A DNA stretch of 64,000 bases from Tausonia pullulans (lineage: Eukaryota > Basidiomycota > Tremellomycetes > Cystofilobasidiales > Mrakiaceae). The stretch spans positions 1 to 64,000 of the forward strand of contig OX637625.1 of the NCBI GenBank assembly GCA_951802195.1. Reading direction: 5' to 3'. The notes under the pieces were generated by a model, which was given only the letters and a program-made list of their open reading frames with translations, made no database searches and had not been told where the DNA came from. The stretch's first letter is position 1, and every line of letters starts with the position of its first letter. The position numbers were made by a program, and so were the translations under genes. Positions 33,741-45,804 of the stretch are shown one piece after another.

Positions 33741-34107
33741 AGATATATGCGATGGATACAGCCTGCCACGAGTTTCTTTCATAGAGGGCGGGCGACATAA
33801 GAGGCCCGAGCGAAATGAGGCTTTCCTGCGATCGTAACACCAGTCGGAAACGGCGGCGCGCAAGGCGAGGCGAGCCCGAGCACGTTCTTCATTAGCTCTA
33901 GACCACCACCACCTGACTGGACAGGTCCCTCTCCGAGCTCGTGCCGGCCGAGTTTCGAGAGAGACCCGGCCGGGCAAGCTTGCGCTCTTGCCCATGTCAT
34001 TGTCGTACATCCGCCATCTTGCCTGTCGGATGGATCGGAAGGCTCTTCTCCTCTTAATCGCCTCGCCTTCCTTCAGACACTTTCTGCAAACTCCATCACG
34101 AACAAAC
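33741..34107. other. Intergenic region
   Basis: This is spacer between two rightward genes; the long minus-strand open frame across it is read as a shadow. No features were recognised. Confidence 0.35.
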
Positions 34108-34759
34108 ATGTCTTCCCTCGTCACTTCCCTCCCTACAATCACCAACACCTTCGTACGTGCCAGTGCCTCCCGAAACGGCACCAGCGCTGCAACCATCACT
34201 CGTCTCGCCGGCAAATCGACGTCAACAACCCTCCGCCACCTGGGCACAGGCACGGCGTATGCGACCCGCACCCTCACAGCAACTCGCCAGCCCATATCGA
34301 CCTCCCTCAGCAAGGGGAACGGAGGTATTAGCCTAGGAACCCTCGTTGTCGTCGTCATTGCTGGACTCCTGCTCCTTGCGTCCGGCGTGGCTGTGTGGTT
34401 CCTCCGACTATCATACATGCGGAAGAGGCGCGCGATGACCTCGTCGGAAGGTGCTCGATTTCCCTGCCCCGCCCCCCCGCCCCATATCGCATGCTCGGTC
34501 GCTGATTCATAGCCCATAAATAGCACCCTCCGTTTCTTTCACCAATGCCAACGCCCTCATCTACGAGACCACCGAACGGCCGTCATCGCCCTCGCTTGAT
34601 GCTCGTGCGACGCCCAGCCTTAGGTTGCCGCCGCCCGTCGCTCAACGCCCGGGCCGACCAGCTTGGACTTGCTCATCATCGCCTCCTTCCCCTGCGGACG
34701 ACCTCATGGAACGGGGAGAGGCGTTCCCCCCGCCTGCGTACAAGGAGACCGACAACTGA
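34108..34759 (+). CDS. Single-pass membrane protein with C-terminal PPAY motif
   Basis: I do not recognise the family. It starts MSSLVTSLPTITNTFVRASA. A Ser/Thr-rich, probably O-glycosylated N-terminal part is followed by one membrane span (LGTLVVVVIAGLLLLASGVA) at about residue 90, a basic stop-transfer (RLSYMRKRRAM), and after one intron a Pro/Ser-rich cytoplasmic tail that ends FPPPAYKETDN. The PPAY next to the end is a WW-domain-binding motif of the type recognised by Rsp5/Nedd4 ubiquitin ligases. It could be a cell-surface sensor or a ligase adaptor; that is inference. It lacks a classic cleavable signal, so orientation is uncertain. Confidence 0.6.
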
Positions 34760-35432
34760 GGGGCGGAGGATGCTTGGTCTGCATCGTTTGTGTTTGTTAA
34801 TCTTGCTCGCGCCCTGAGTCCTTTCCCTCGCTTTGCCTGGTATCTACCCTAGACGCTAATGACTTGGGCTGCTGTCGAGGAGACGCCTGTCCATGGTTTG
34901 GCAAGTCCTAAAGACTGGTAAGAGAGACGGCGCGTCGCTCGCGCAGAGTCGGACTCGAATCCGAGGGAATTTCCTTGCCCAGTCAAGAAAAGGAGGTGGC
35001 AGAGAGCGCCGACGATATTCATGATGCTCTCACGGCCGAACGTGCAAAGCGCGATCCAGAGAACGAGCAAGGCGCGAACTACGAGGTGTTTCGGAGGAGA
35101 GCGAAGATCGAGAGCCAGTCAGAGATGGCGCGCACCGAGGGCGAGAGAAGGCAGCGAAGCCCAGAGTCTCACCAAAGCTTCATTGGCTTGTATAATCGGC
35201 GTCCAACAGTGATACTCCGCATCGAGACGAAAGAGACTGGAGGAAAGAAAGGCTAGAAAGAAAGGAACAAGAGGACAGGCGCGCCTCACGACACGTGCGG
35301 TCGGGCCCTCGTCGCTTCACAAACTTGAGGTTTTGAGAGGGAGGCGCGGCCTCCTCCCTTCGACCTCCACCCTTTCCCTTTCCCTCTTCTTACCTTTCCC
35401 GCTACTTCCCTCCCTCCTACCGCTCGCTCACC
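34760..35432. other. Intergenic region upstream of UTP14
   Basis: This spacer has a pyrimidine-rich run just before the UTP14 start (35350-35430). A tRNA T-arm look-alike near 34950 was examined and rejected. No gene is supported. Confidence 0.4.
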
Positions 35433-38400
35433 ATGGCCAAGAGCCACACCGGAGCGTCTAAGCCCACACGGGCCGTCTTCTCGTCCAGCTCCGGCGGGCG
35501 CAACAAGGCCAGCGGCGGCTCCTACTCCAAGCGCACGACGAACGCCTCTGGGTTTGCCCACCGCCAGTCGAAGCGGAACGCCCTGTTCGACGAAGACCCC
35601 CTCGAGGTGTTTGATCTTGTCACTCAGAAGCACAAGCGCGACAACGTTCGCTCCGAGCTCTCCCGCGACGAGGCCGGCACGGGCAAGGGTCGTCGCGACG
35701 GAGGCGACAGAGACGACGACGACGACCCGAACGACGACGATGTTCGGGCGAGGATTCAGCGCATGGTCGCGGGACAGGAAGTCGGCGTTGTCGAGGAGGA
35801 CGACGACGAGGACATTGAGAGTGACGAGGCATGGGAGGAGATGGGCGAGGACCAGAACACGTGGGGAGGCGCCTTCATGTCCAAGTTGCAGGGAGGCAAG
35901 GTGAGTGCGGGATGTCTCTCATCGCCCGTCTATTGTAGCTCAACTCTTGCCCCACCCCCAGCGCCCTCGCGTCAAAGCGGTCGAGAAGGAGATTGAGGTC
36001 GATCTCGCCGAGTCTGATGATGAGGCGCATGCCCCCGTTGCCGCCCCCGTTCGCAAGGCCCGGTTCGCGGCCCCTCCTTCCCCAGAGTATGCGTCGGACG
36101 AGGACGAAGGCTTCAACTCAGATGAAGCCGAGGAGGCCGGCGGGTTCGTCGACCTCTCGGCCATGCTCGACGGACCTGCGCCATCTGATGACGAGGCGCC
36201 CACCAAGCCGGACGCGCCGGAGGAGGAGGCCGACGAGATGTCGATGGGCGAGGACGACGACGAGGAGGAAGATGATGAAGAGGACGACGATGACGACGAC
36301 GACGACGACGATGACGAGCTCGACTTTGACGAGGAGGAGGATGGCGAGGACGACGCCATGGCTCTTGACCAACTTGGATCTTTCATCTCCAACCTCAAGT
36401 CGGGCAAGCGCAAGGCCGATGATGACGACGACAACGGACCCTTGACCGGCGGGCAGAAAGCCAAGCGACGCGTTCTCCGTGATCGTGGCGAGGACGGTCG
36501 CAAGGAGGGCGAGTTTGGAGCGCCACTGGCCAGGGGTGCGCCCAGCTTCAATCCCTGCACGCGCATTCCTCCCGTTCTGACTCTCTACTCCTTCCAGGCA
36601 CCAAGCTCTCCCTCACCGAGCTCCTCCAGCCCCTCCCGCAGACGGCTTCGCTCTCGCTCCTCAAGTCCGCCAAGGCGCTCGCCCCGGCGGCGCTGGCCGC
36701 CCCGCTGCCAACGCGGGCGCAGGAGAAGATTGACCGGGCGGCCGCGTACGAGGCGACGAAGGAAGAGGTGGATAAATGGGCGCCGGCAATGAAGCGTATC
36801 AAGGAGGTCAGCCCTGCGAGTCGGAGTAGGTTGAGTGACAGCCGCTGACTCTCCCTTCTCCTTCAGGCCGAGCACCTCAGCTTCCCCCTTCAGGCTCAGA
36901 AGAAGGCTGCCCCATCGAGTGCGTCGATGACCGCGAAGTTCAAGGTGAGTGCACGGGTTTTTCTCCATGCCTGCCCGTCACGTCAACTGACTCAACCCCC
37001 TGCTTCAGCCCTCCAATGACCTTGAATCCGCCGTCGCCAACTTGCTTGCTTCCGCACAAATGTCTGATGCTGACATCGCTAAAACCGAGGAGCTCGCGAT
37101 GAACAACCTCACGCTCGAGGAGGTTGCCGCCCGTCGAGCCGAGCTCGCGCGCGTCCGCGAACTCATGTTCCGGGCCGAGGCCAAAGCCAAGCGGGTCTCC
37201 AAGATCAAGTCCAAGGCTTACCGCAAGATCGCCAAGAAGGAGCGCGAGAGAAATGCCGAAAAGCTTGCCGACGCTGGCTTCGGCGCTGACGAAACGGAGG
37301 ACGACCAGCTCGAACGAGAGAGGAAGCGGGCGACCGAGCGGGCGACGCTCCGCCACAAGAACACGGGCAAGTGGGCCAAATCAATGCTTGGCAGGCACGA
37401 GCTGGACGTTGACCAGCGAAGGGAGCTCAACGAGCAGCTCGAGCAGGGCGACCGCCTCAAGCGCAAGATCCAGGGGCGCGGCGACGGTGGCAGCGATGAC
37501 AGCGAGTCTGATGACGAGGACGACGACGGCGATGACGACGAAGGCATCCGCCAGCGGGCGTTCGACCAGCTCGCCCAGCTCGACGCCGGCCATGACGCTG
37601 ACGAGGACGCTATCACCAAGAAGAGCGGCCTCTTCGAGATGAAGTTCATGACCGACGGCATGGCCCGCGCCCAGAAGGCGGCCGACCTTCAGGCGGCCCG
37701 GCTCCAGAGCGACCTCGTCGGCGACGGCGACCTCAGCGGCGAAGAGGACGACGACCAGCCTGGTCTAAATTACGCAAACGTCGGCGGCAACGCTGGTCGC
37801 CTCGTCTACGGTCAAAGCTCAGTGCCCGCAACCAAGAAGAATCAGTCGGCTGCCAACTTAAGCGCCAACGCTCCCCCCTCGGACGCTTCTGCCGCCTCAA
37901 CGGGTACGCTCCAGTCGTCGAATCCGCCTGTGCCGTCACCGCCGCTCGCCCAGCCGACGCCGGAGGAGAGCAACCCCTGGCTGACCGCGTCGTCGGGCTC
38001 GGCTGCCGGCAAGATCTCACGCAAAAAGAACGCCCTAGCCGGTCGCGAGGCGGTTGGCGCCGAGAAGACCGCGGTCGCGCTCAAGAAGAACTTGGCTCGG
38101 ACGGAGGACGCCCGCGAGCGCGAGCGGGACGACGCTGCGGTCGAGATCGACCCGTCCGCGCCGCTGGTCGCTGCTGCCCCGAAGGCTGAGAAGCGGGCTG
38201 GCAAGACGGGTGCTGCTGCTGCCGCGTCCAACGGCAATGCTACACAAGCCGATGCCGGCGGCGACACCTCGGACAGCGACGACGGCGAAGTGCCGAGCGC
38301 GGGGCCTATGGCCTTCCGTCAGCGGGACCTCGTCGCTCAAGCGTTTGCTGGCGACAATGTCATCGAGGTGGGCGGCCTTTCACGTTCGCTAGTGACGCTC

Positions 38401-38958
38401 ATACGCTGACCCTTGTCGACTGCCTGCCAGGACTTCGCCGCGGAGAAGCGTCGAGAGGAGGAGGCCGACGCGCCGAAGGAGGAGGACCTCACACTCCCTG
38501 GCTGGGTGCGTCCTACTTCTCTGCTGATTGTTCGACGACCCCATCGCTGACTCCGTCTCCGTCCTTGCAGGGTGCCTGGGGAGGCAAGGGCGTCAAAAAG
38601 CCGAAGAACGCGAAAAAGTTCACGCGCAAAGTCGCCGGCATCGAAGTCGCCAAGCGGCACGACTTTGGCAAGTCGAACGTCATCATCAGCGAACGCAAGG
38701 ACAAGAAGGCAGCCAAGTACCAGACCAAGGATCTGCCGTACCCGTACACGAGCGCGGCCCAGTACGAGGCGAGCCTCTCGCAGGCGGTCGGCACGGAATG
38801 GGCGACGAGGGGCACGCATCAGAAACTCACGCTCCCGCGGGTGGTCACCAAGGTACGCAGCCCTCGAGTCCTGGGAGTATGTGGGGAGCTCAGACTGATT
38901 TTGCCTTCTCTCGCAGATGGGCACCATCATCCACCCGATGGCGAAGGGCGACGCCTGA
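35433..38958 (+). CDS. UTP14: Utp14, U3 snoRNA-associated SSU processome protein
   Basis: This nucleolar factor is needed for 18S rRNA maturation; Utp14 is the activator of the Dhr1 helicase. It starts MAKSHTGASKPTRAVFSSSS. The N-terminal third includes very acidic tracts (an Asp run coded near 36280-36312). The diagnostic middle reads RVSKIKSKAYRKIAKKERER and ERATLRHKNTGKWAKSMLGR, the C-terminal block is PGWGAWGG, then DLPYPYTSAAQYEASLSQAV, and the last exon ends MGTIIHPMAKGDA. About seven exons. Lysine- and acid-rich composition is normal for this family. The start is supported by the downstream conserved N-terminus and by the preceding leader. Confidence 0.9.
36241..36345. repeat. GAC/GAG-rich low-complexity tract in UTP14
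   Basis: This is a degenerate GAC/GAT/GAG triplet tract encoding an Asp/Glu stretch, with an uninterrupted run of about ten Asp codons near 36286-36315. It is prone to length change. Confidence 0.7.
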
Positions 38959-39459
38959 TGGGCGGGCGGGCGGGCGACGCCTTCATCATCACCTTTCTGT
39001 CTTCTTCTCGTGCACTCTGGCGGCGACATCCTAGAGCCGCCATGTGTGTTTGTATATCAATGGATGCCACCCGGGAAAGAACTGTGCGCGGTAAAGGGCA
39101 AAGGCCTAGGCGTGCCCTCATTCGACGCCGTCTGCGCTCAAAAGATGCGGCCGCGCTCTGCCGCTCACGCGTGCCAAACCCACGACCAACCCAACACTCC
39201 GTTGTCTTTCCCGCGAACGCCCATCTTACCCCTCCCCGTTGTCCTTTCGTTCCTCTCCCTCTTCTCTCTTCTCTCTCTCGCTGCTCTCTTCTTCCGTCCG
39301 CCCCTTTTCCCTCGCGTCTCCTCCCTCTCTCCCCTTCGTCCATCTCACCCACGCCCACCTCTTTCCCCCTTCCCGTCGCGTCGCCTCCCATTCAACGAAC
39401 CCCCCGACCACAACCCTCCCGCTCCCTTGCCCTCCTCCTCGCCCACGCTGGACTCGTTT
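38959..39459. other. Pyrimidine-rich leader and spacer
   Basis: This is the spacer between UTP14 and the next rightward gene. Its second half (39200-39440) is strongly C/T-rich, as in many basidiomycete 5' leaders. The open frame running through it is not credible as protein. Confidence 0.4.
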
Positions 39460-42131
39460 ATGCAGCGGCCGGGCTACCACTCTAAGCCGACCGACGCCCT
39501 GTTCTCCTCCGACCGGCCCAAGTCCACCCCCCCCGCCCCGGCCTACACCCCGCCGTTGACGTCTTCCAGCTCGCTCCGTCCCAAGCAAGTCGCCCCTTCC
39601 CCCTTTGCCCGAATCGCTTCCTCGCTCCGAGGCATGATGCGCGAATCGAAGGATCCTCAGGGTCGCGGCAGCACCGCCGACGCCGACGCCGACGGCTTTG
39701 CGCCGACGGGCAGGAGCAAGGAGGGCACCATCCTCGGTGAGTCTGTCGTCCTGCGCCTATCTCTGCTGGCCCTTGCTCGTGTTTTCTCTTCTTCCCGCCC
39801 TGCCCATCTAGTGCTCAGGCACCCGGATGGACATCTCCGGGGCGAAAACGGACGCGTTCTGGCCATGTTGCTGGCGGAAGGGGACCAAAGGCGAAGGGGC
39901 GCCTCTCCTCACCCCCACGCGTCGAAGCTCTCTCTCCCTCGTCCACGGTCTCTTCGACCGCACGTTTTGATCTTCTATGCGCTCCGTCTCACCCACGTCG
40001 TCGTCACGCCTCCTGCATCGATGCTCGCTCGCTCGCTCGCTGGCTCATCCCTGGCCGTTTCTCGCTCCGCCTCGCTGACGCCAAAACACTCAATCAACCC
40101 TTCGCCTTGTCGCGGCTCCGCTCGGTGCCGCCCGCTGCTCCCCCCCTCTTTCTTTCCCTCCTTTCCTTGCCAGGCTTCCCCCCACGGCTCATTGCCTTCT
40201 TCGCCCTCCTCGTCTTCATCCTCTACCTCACAGGCGCCCTTCCCTTCTCACACATGCACCCGGCATCCCCGCTTGCGGCCTCCCCGCACGGCGGGGCCGC
40301 CCACTCGCATCTCCTCACCTCGCACGACTACCTCAACGCGTCGCTCGCCGAGCCAGCGCCCTTTGCCTTCTGCCCGATCTACGGGCCCGGAGACGAGGTT
40401 GCCCAGCGGCGAGGCCAGATCCCGCTCCTCAAGACCAAGCTCCACATGGGCACGGGCGCGAGGATGCAGAAGGTCATCCGCAAGGCGCTCTCGGGTCACC
40501 CGGTCACCATCAGCGTCCTCGGAGCGTCGGGTGAGAGAGAGCGGGAGAGCGCACGCACGCTCGTACGCTTGAGTTTAATTAGCGCGCTGCTTGTCTGACC
40601 ATCTGCCTTCGCCCTCCCCTCTCCAGTCTCCGCCTGTCATGGTGCCGGCGACGACCCCATCTCGCCCAAGTGCTATCCCTCCAAGTTCTTCCAGTGGTGG
40701 AACGACGTCTTCCCGCATCCGGCCTCGGAGCTCACCAACGGGGCAATGCGCAGGATGGACTCGGCCTACTTTGCCTTCTGCAACGCCCACCACCTCCCGG
40801 ATAAGACAGACCTCGTCATCGTCGAGTTTGACGCCGCGGACCCCAAGTGAGCCGGGCTCTCGGCTGCGTGCTCGCTCGAGTCGACTCATCTGACTCGCGT
40901 CCCACTCACTCGCCCAGCAACCCCGAGTGGATGGCCCACTACGAGCTTCTCATCCGATCGATCCTCGTTCGGCCCGACCAGCCGGCCGTCATCGCACTCG
41001 GCCACTTTTCCCCCCAGATCCTGGTCCAGCACCGCTTCGTCGGCCCTGAGGTCCTCCACAACATTGTCGCTCAATTCTACGATGTCCCGCACATCAGGTA
41101 CATGCCTCCTCCTGCCTGCCTTGGTCAATCTACCAAGTTGACACCACTCCCACTGCCACTCCCGCTTCCACAGCGTCAAGGGTCTCCTCTACCAGGACTA
41201 TATGCAAAACCCGGAGGACGTCCGCAAGGCGCACTACACTGACCCGATCCTTGCCAACGACCGGGGCCACGACCTCATCGCCGATGTCCTCATCTCATAC
41301 GTCCAGTCGCAGATCTGCGCCGGCTGGGCTGCCACCATGGGGCACAGTTTTGACGTCCCCGCCGCGGCACCCGATGCGCTCGAGCTTTCCCCCAACGGCG
41401 GACAGCCGTTCGGCGGCGTCGGTCTCCGCAAGGGCATGATTGGGCTCTCCCCGGCTCAGCAGAACAAGGACATCTTGAACGCCAACGGGCCGTACGCGGC
41501 GTACCATAGGGCGCTCAAGGTGCCCATGTCTCGACTGACGAACCACCCGAATGACCTCAAGGACTTCCGCGAGGTCGAGCCATTCTGCGTCTCAGCGAAC
41601 GACCTCATCAATCCGCTCCCGCCGAGCCACTTCTCCGGCTCGGGCTGGAGCGCCCACCACCCGAGCAAGGACAACGAGGAGGACAAGCACTACTGGTACG
41701 CCGACCAGCCGATGTCGCGGCTCCGGGTCCCCGTCAAGATTGGGTCGGGTGATGTGAGTTGGGGCGCCCTCTATCTGCTTTTGAGTGAGCCAGGCTGACC
41801 GCTGGATTCCCTCCACAGGTTGGTATCTACTTCCTCCAGGGTCCGGAGGACAGTTCCTTCGGCGAGGCGCTCTGCTGGGTCGATGACAACTTCTCCGGTG
41901 GTGTCCACCTTCATGGCACGTCTGAGGACGTCGCGGCCGTCGTGCCGACGTGAGTCTGCGAACGACGATCTTTTCCTCTTCAGGGTCGCCTCACTGACTC
42001 TGTTTCCCTCCAGCCTCATCATGATCGACACCAATGTCGGCAAGGGCTCTCACTCGGTCGAGTGCCAGCTCTTGGGCGAGGAGGGTAAGACAACGGCGCC
42101 GTTCAAGATCCTCGGCATCTTCACGACATGA
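39460..42131 (+). CDS. Type II membrane SGNH-hydrolase-like protein
   Basis: It starts MQRPGYHSKPTDALFSSDRP and has a Pro/Ser-rich cytoplasmic N-terminus. An unusually long intron (about 39736-40173, roughly 430 bases) precedes the anchor FPPRLIAFFALLVFILYLTG. The lumenal part holds a block-I-like VTISVLGASVSACHGAGDD with the nucleophile-position serine. Also visible are FFQWWNDVFPHPASELTNGA, TDLVIVEFDAADPN, and VIALGHFSPQILVQHRF. A later exon has LANDRGHDLIADVLISYVQS, where an Asp-x-x-His-like pair is plausible. The C-terminal half looks like a beta-sandwich domain (GSGDVGIYFLQGPEDS; DNFSGGVHLHGTSEDVA). Related fungal proteins are linked to surface polysaccharides; this is a family-level guess. 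Six introns. Confidence 0.65.
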
Positions 42132-42524
42132 GCGTCGGAGGGGGTCCAAACGAGGATGGAAGGAGATGGGGTGTCGACGTTGCTTTCTTTCGCTTTGTGC
42201 TTGTGGCTCTCCTCTTGCCCGCTTGCCTTTGAGCGATCTTCCTTTGGGCTCTCGTGGACGTTGTGGTTGCTTCCTGCGTTTTCCCTGCATTTTTTTTTCT
42301 CTTTCTTTTTTCGTCTTCCTCTTTTCTTTTACTCCCTCTCTTTCTCGTGCGTTTGCTATTCATTATTCCCTAGATGCAACCACTTGTTCGGGGGCAACGG
42401 AGACCACGGCGTCACCAACATCCACGTGCGGCGAGCGAGACGAGACGGCCAAGCCCGGCGCTCTCTCATCCTCCCTCCGTTCCATCCAACAAACTAACCA
42501 CCACAAACGCCGCCCATCTCCCGC
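42132..42524. other. T/C-rich spacer and leader
   Basis: This spacer contains a T-rich stretch (about 42288-42350) followed by the presumed 5' leader of the next gene. No gene is recognised. Confidence 0.4.
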
Positions 42525-45377
42525 AATGTCCGCGCTAGAGCAGCTCCTCGCACTCGGAATCCCAGAAGCCAAGGCCACCTACGCCCTCGACCGTTTCAAC
42601 GGCCGGATAGAACATGCCTCGGACTGGGTCTTCGGCGACGTGAGCGAAAGCGACGCGTCGCTCCCCGTCTCCCCAATGACCTCATTCTTATATCCTTCCT
42701 TATGTTCACCAGGGCGCAGAATGGGAGCCACCCACCCAACAGATGCCTGCTCAGCCACTCAATCTATCTACTTCCACGACGATAGGGCCCGTCCGACCTC
42801 GTTCGTCAATCGCTCCTTCCCCCCCCCCCCCCCACCGATCTGTCCCCCTTTGTCTCCCGTCCAGTTCGCGCTGACGGATGCCGACTTTTCAGCTGGCCTC
42901 GGCAGCGACGACCTCATTGACCTCGCCCGCCAGATAGACGATGACGATGCCGAGCTCTCCAAGGCCATCGCGGCCTCGATGCTCCCCGTTGACGACCCCT
43001 CCTCCTCCACCTCGTCGTTCGGGCATGCACCTCTTCACCCACCTCCTCCCCCACCTCCTTCTTCGACGTCAGCTGCGGCATCTGGAGTCACAGAGGTTCA
43101 ACAGCAGACGACAGCCATGGCGAACGTGCAAGGCAAGGACAATTCGATGGCGCTCATTCCGACAACGGTGAGTGACGACAGCGGACAACGCCGGGTCCTT
43201 CCTTTCTTTGACACACTGGACCCTCCCACCCAGCACGTCCAGGGCCTCTCACTCGACGACCAGAACCTTGCGCGTGCGATGCAAGAGAGCGTTACGGCGA
43301 GCCAGGAGCTCGCGACCGACCGGACCCACCCAGACAACGTTCCCCGCGCGTCGCCGGCTGACACGTAGGTCGCCCCATCCCGTCTGTCTCGACGTGATCT
43401 CTCGCCTGTCACTCAAACTGATGAGAATGAACGACTGCTGCAAGACCTGTTGCTCTCTACTCAAGTCACGCGTCGCTTGATTATGCCGCTGGCGTCCTCC
43501 AGGCGCTCGAGGCCGTCCCTCAGCTGCGGTCGCTCATGTTTGCCGTCGGGACGGCGACACCCAACGCCTTTGCTCCTCCGTCGTCCGAGCACGACCTTCA
43601 GCGTGAGTCATGGAGGGTGAACTTCCAAAAGAGGAAACCTGAGGGGCCCTATTCTCCTCTTCTCGCCAGGCCTCGCTCAGATCCGCGAGCTTTTCGAGGC
43701 GATGGAGGAGACGAACCTCTCCTACATCGACATCGCGACGCCTGCGGGCCCGAACGCCAGTCCGTCCCTGGGGCCTCCCGTCCGTGCTGCATCAGGTCCG
43801 TTGCTGTGTCCCTTTCCTTCTGTGTGTGTGCGCGATCATGGACTCAGACGCCTTGGCCTGCATAGAATTCATCGAGGACCTCAACACCTCATGGTTATCC
43901 GTTGTCGACTGCCTTCACTTTGAGCCTGGAACGCTCTCACCTCAGATCGAGAAGCTGCTCAAGACGCCTCGTGGGCTTCAATCGTGCGTTTCCCACTTCC
44001 TCTCCCCCCTATTGTAGTCACTCAACTCGCTTGTCATTCTCCTAAAGTCTCTTCGAGACCACCGGCGCTCCGCTCGGTCGCTCCCCGACCGAGGAACCCG
44101 ACGGCCAACCGACGCTCGAGTTCACCGTCAAGCCCAATACAAGGACAATCCACGGCTGTCTTGAGAGCGTTCTCTGGGAGGAGTCGATGCAAGCGGCGTT
44201 GGTTGACCCAGCTGAGGTGCTCGTCCTCCCGTTGACGTACCCGGGGACTGGACCGAGGGTCGCGTTCGAGGTCGCGACGGAGTTCTTTGTCGGTGAGCCA
44301 TGGTTGCGCGTGCATGCGGCCATTGTTATCGCTTACGACTTTGCTCTCTCCAGACCGCTATCTTGAGGGCAACGCGCTCTCGGTCTCCCAACTTCGTGCA
44401 GAGGAAGGTGTCCTCAAGGGTGAAGAGGAGACCCTTCAGGCCGTCCGCGCCCGTCTCACTACCATCAACGTCCGTTCCTCTACTTCATGTTGTCTTGGAT
44501 CCGCCTCCTGACTGATTTTCTTTTTCATAGGGCAAGAACGTCCGGGACACGCTCGAAGAGGTGCTTGAGCACTATGAGAAGCATGCGAAGCCCTCGAACG
44601 CGCCGTCCCCCAAGGTTCAAGTCAGTGTCTCAGGCGGATGGGAGCTCAGGCTTCGACTGTTGACGCGCGTGCGACCTTCCCAAAGCTCGAGAGGATCCGC
44701 ACCGAATTGGATGTCAAGCTGCAGTGTAAGTCTCCACGAGAGTAGAACGAACCTCAAATGCGGCCTGACTCGGCCGCTCTCCAGGCATCTCCTCCGACCT
44801 CGCCTCCATCGCCGAGAAGCGACGGGTTCTCTTTGACTCACCGGAACTGACTAAGTGCCGGGTACGTTCGCGTAGTCTCTCTCTCTCGCCCCTCCCTCTT
44901 CCTGATCGTTCTCTCCCTATCAGTACGACCTCCGCGCGATTCTTTACCACGACGGTCTCCCTGGGCTAGGCCACATCTACACCTACATCCGGGATCGCAG
45001 GGGGAACAGCAGCAGCAGCAGCAACAACAACACCGACACCGAGGCCTCCTCCTCCGATCGGTGGTTCAAAGTCTCCGAAGGCCGCGCTCTCGAGGTCCGC
45101 CCCGCCTCTTCCGCTCCCCGCTCCCCTCAAGCCTTCCCTTCCTTGCTCACCCATCCTGACACTCGCTCCACCAGGTCCCAGTCTCCCAAGCCCTCGGAGA
45201 CCACACCGGTCTCCACCTCGGCGCAGGCCCGTACATGCTCCTCTACAGCAAAGCCGAGGATTGCTGGCCGGACGAGCTACCAACGCTCGTGGAGGAGGTG
45301 GAGGAGCGGAGAAAGTCGTGGGAGAGTAGCAAGCGGAGTTCGATGATGTCGTTTGCTATGGTGGAGCCGGGGACGGG

Positions 45378-45413
<36 letters not shown>

Positions 45414-45608
45414 TGGCGAGGTGAGTGACGAAGGCATATGTCTCGGGGGTAGAGTGAAGGGCATGCGGGGGACTGACCAACGGGAATGAAGGAGCAACAC
45501 CAGCAACAGGGCCTTCCGACGACGACGGCGGCGGCGGCGGCGACGATGACCACCACGGAGGACGAATCGCCCCAGACGACGCTCATGGAGGTGGACGGAA
45601 GCCTCTAA
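42525..45608 (+). CDS. UBA-UIM-USP protein (USP25/28/Ubp2-like), probably inactive
   Basis: The start MSALEQLLALGIPEAKATYA opens a UBA-like domain (residues about 1-38). Two ubiquitin-interacting motifs follow: DDDDAELSKAIAASM and LDDQNLARAMQESV. The USP fold then begins with PVALYSSHASLDYAAGVLQA; at the position of the catalytic Cys in the usual N-x-x-C-Y-x-N-S box there is Asp (SLDYAAG). The His-box region is present (GLGHIYTYIRDRRG), as are the closing strands HTGLHLGAGPYMLLYSKAED. A helical insert with EDLNTSWLSVVDCLHFEPGT and GKNVRDTLEEVLEHYEKHAK sits between. The C-terminus has Thr and Ala repeats and ends MEVDGSL. About twelve exons; an intron near 42819 has a C15 run. It probably binds ubiquitin without cleaving it. 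Confidence 0.75.
45381..45413. repeat. (GAC)n microsatellite coding poly-Thr
   Basis: Eleven GAC/ACG triplets in a row are read as ACG (Thr) in the USP-like gene. This is a likely length-polymorphic tract. Confidence 0.85.
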
Positions 45609-45804
45609 TTTCTGGGTTATGAATGATGGAGGGACCTCATGACATAAGAAGGGAGACGTGAAGAGAAAGAAAAGAGAGTAGAAAAAACGAAAGGGGGAAG
45701 GGAACTAGAAAGACAAGGAACAGCACCGAGAGTGCCAAAGCAAACCATCAAGCCACGCACACACATACACACACCACTCGACGTCGCCCTCGTCTCATAA
45801 TACC

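Noticed and set aside
33636-34526. Long minus-strand open frame of 296 codons
   Set aside because: It overlaps the 3' exon of PIG-V and the PPAY protein gene, is Arg-rich and has no motifs; it is an antisense shadow of GC-rich coding sequence.
34935-34985. tRNA T-arm-like sequence (GGACTCGAATCC)
   Set aside because: The loop would have six rather than seven bases, no matching acceptor or anticodon arm lies at the right distance on either strand, and no full cloverleaf can be drawn.
40018-40042. GCTC tandem run as a meaningful repeat
   Set aside because: This is a short low-complexity run inside an intron, with no sign of function.
38565-40572. Long plus-strand frames running from the UTP14 end into the SGNH-like gene
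   Set aside because: They pass through spacer and intron, are Ser/Pro/Leu/Arg-rich by composition, and conflict with conserved exons in other frames.
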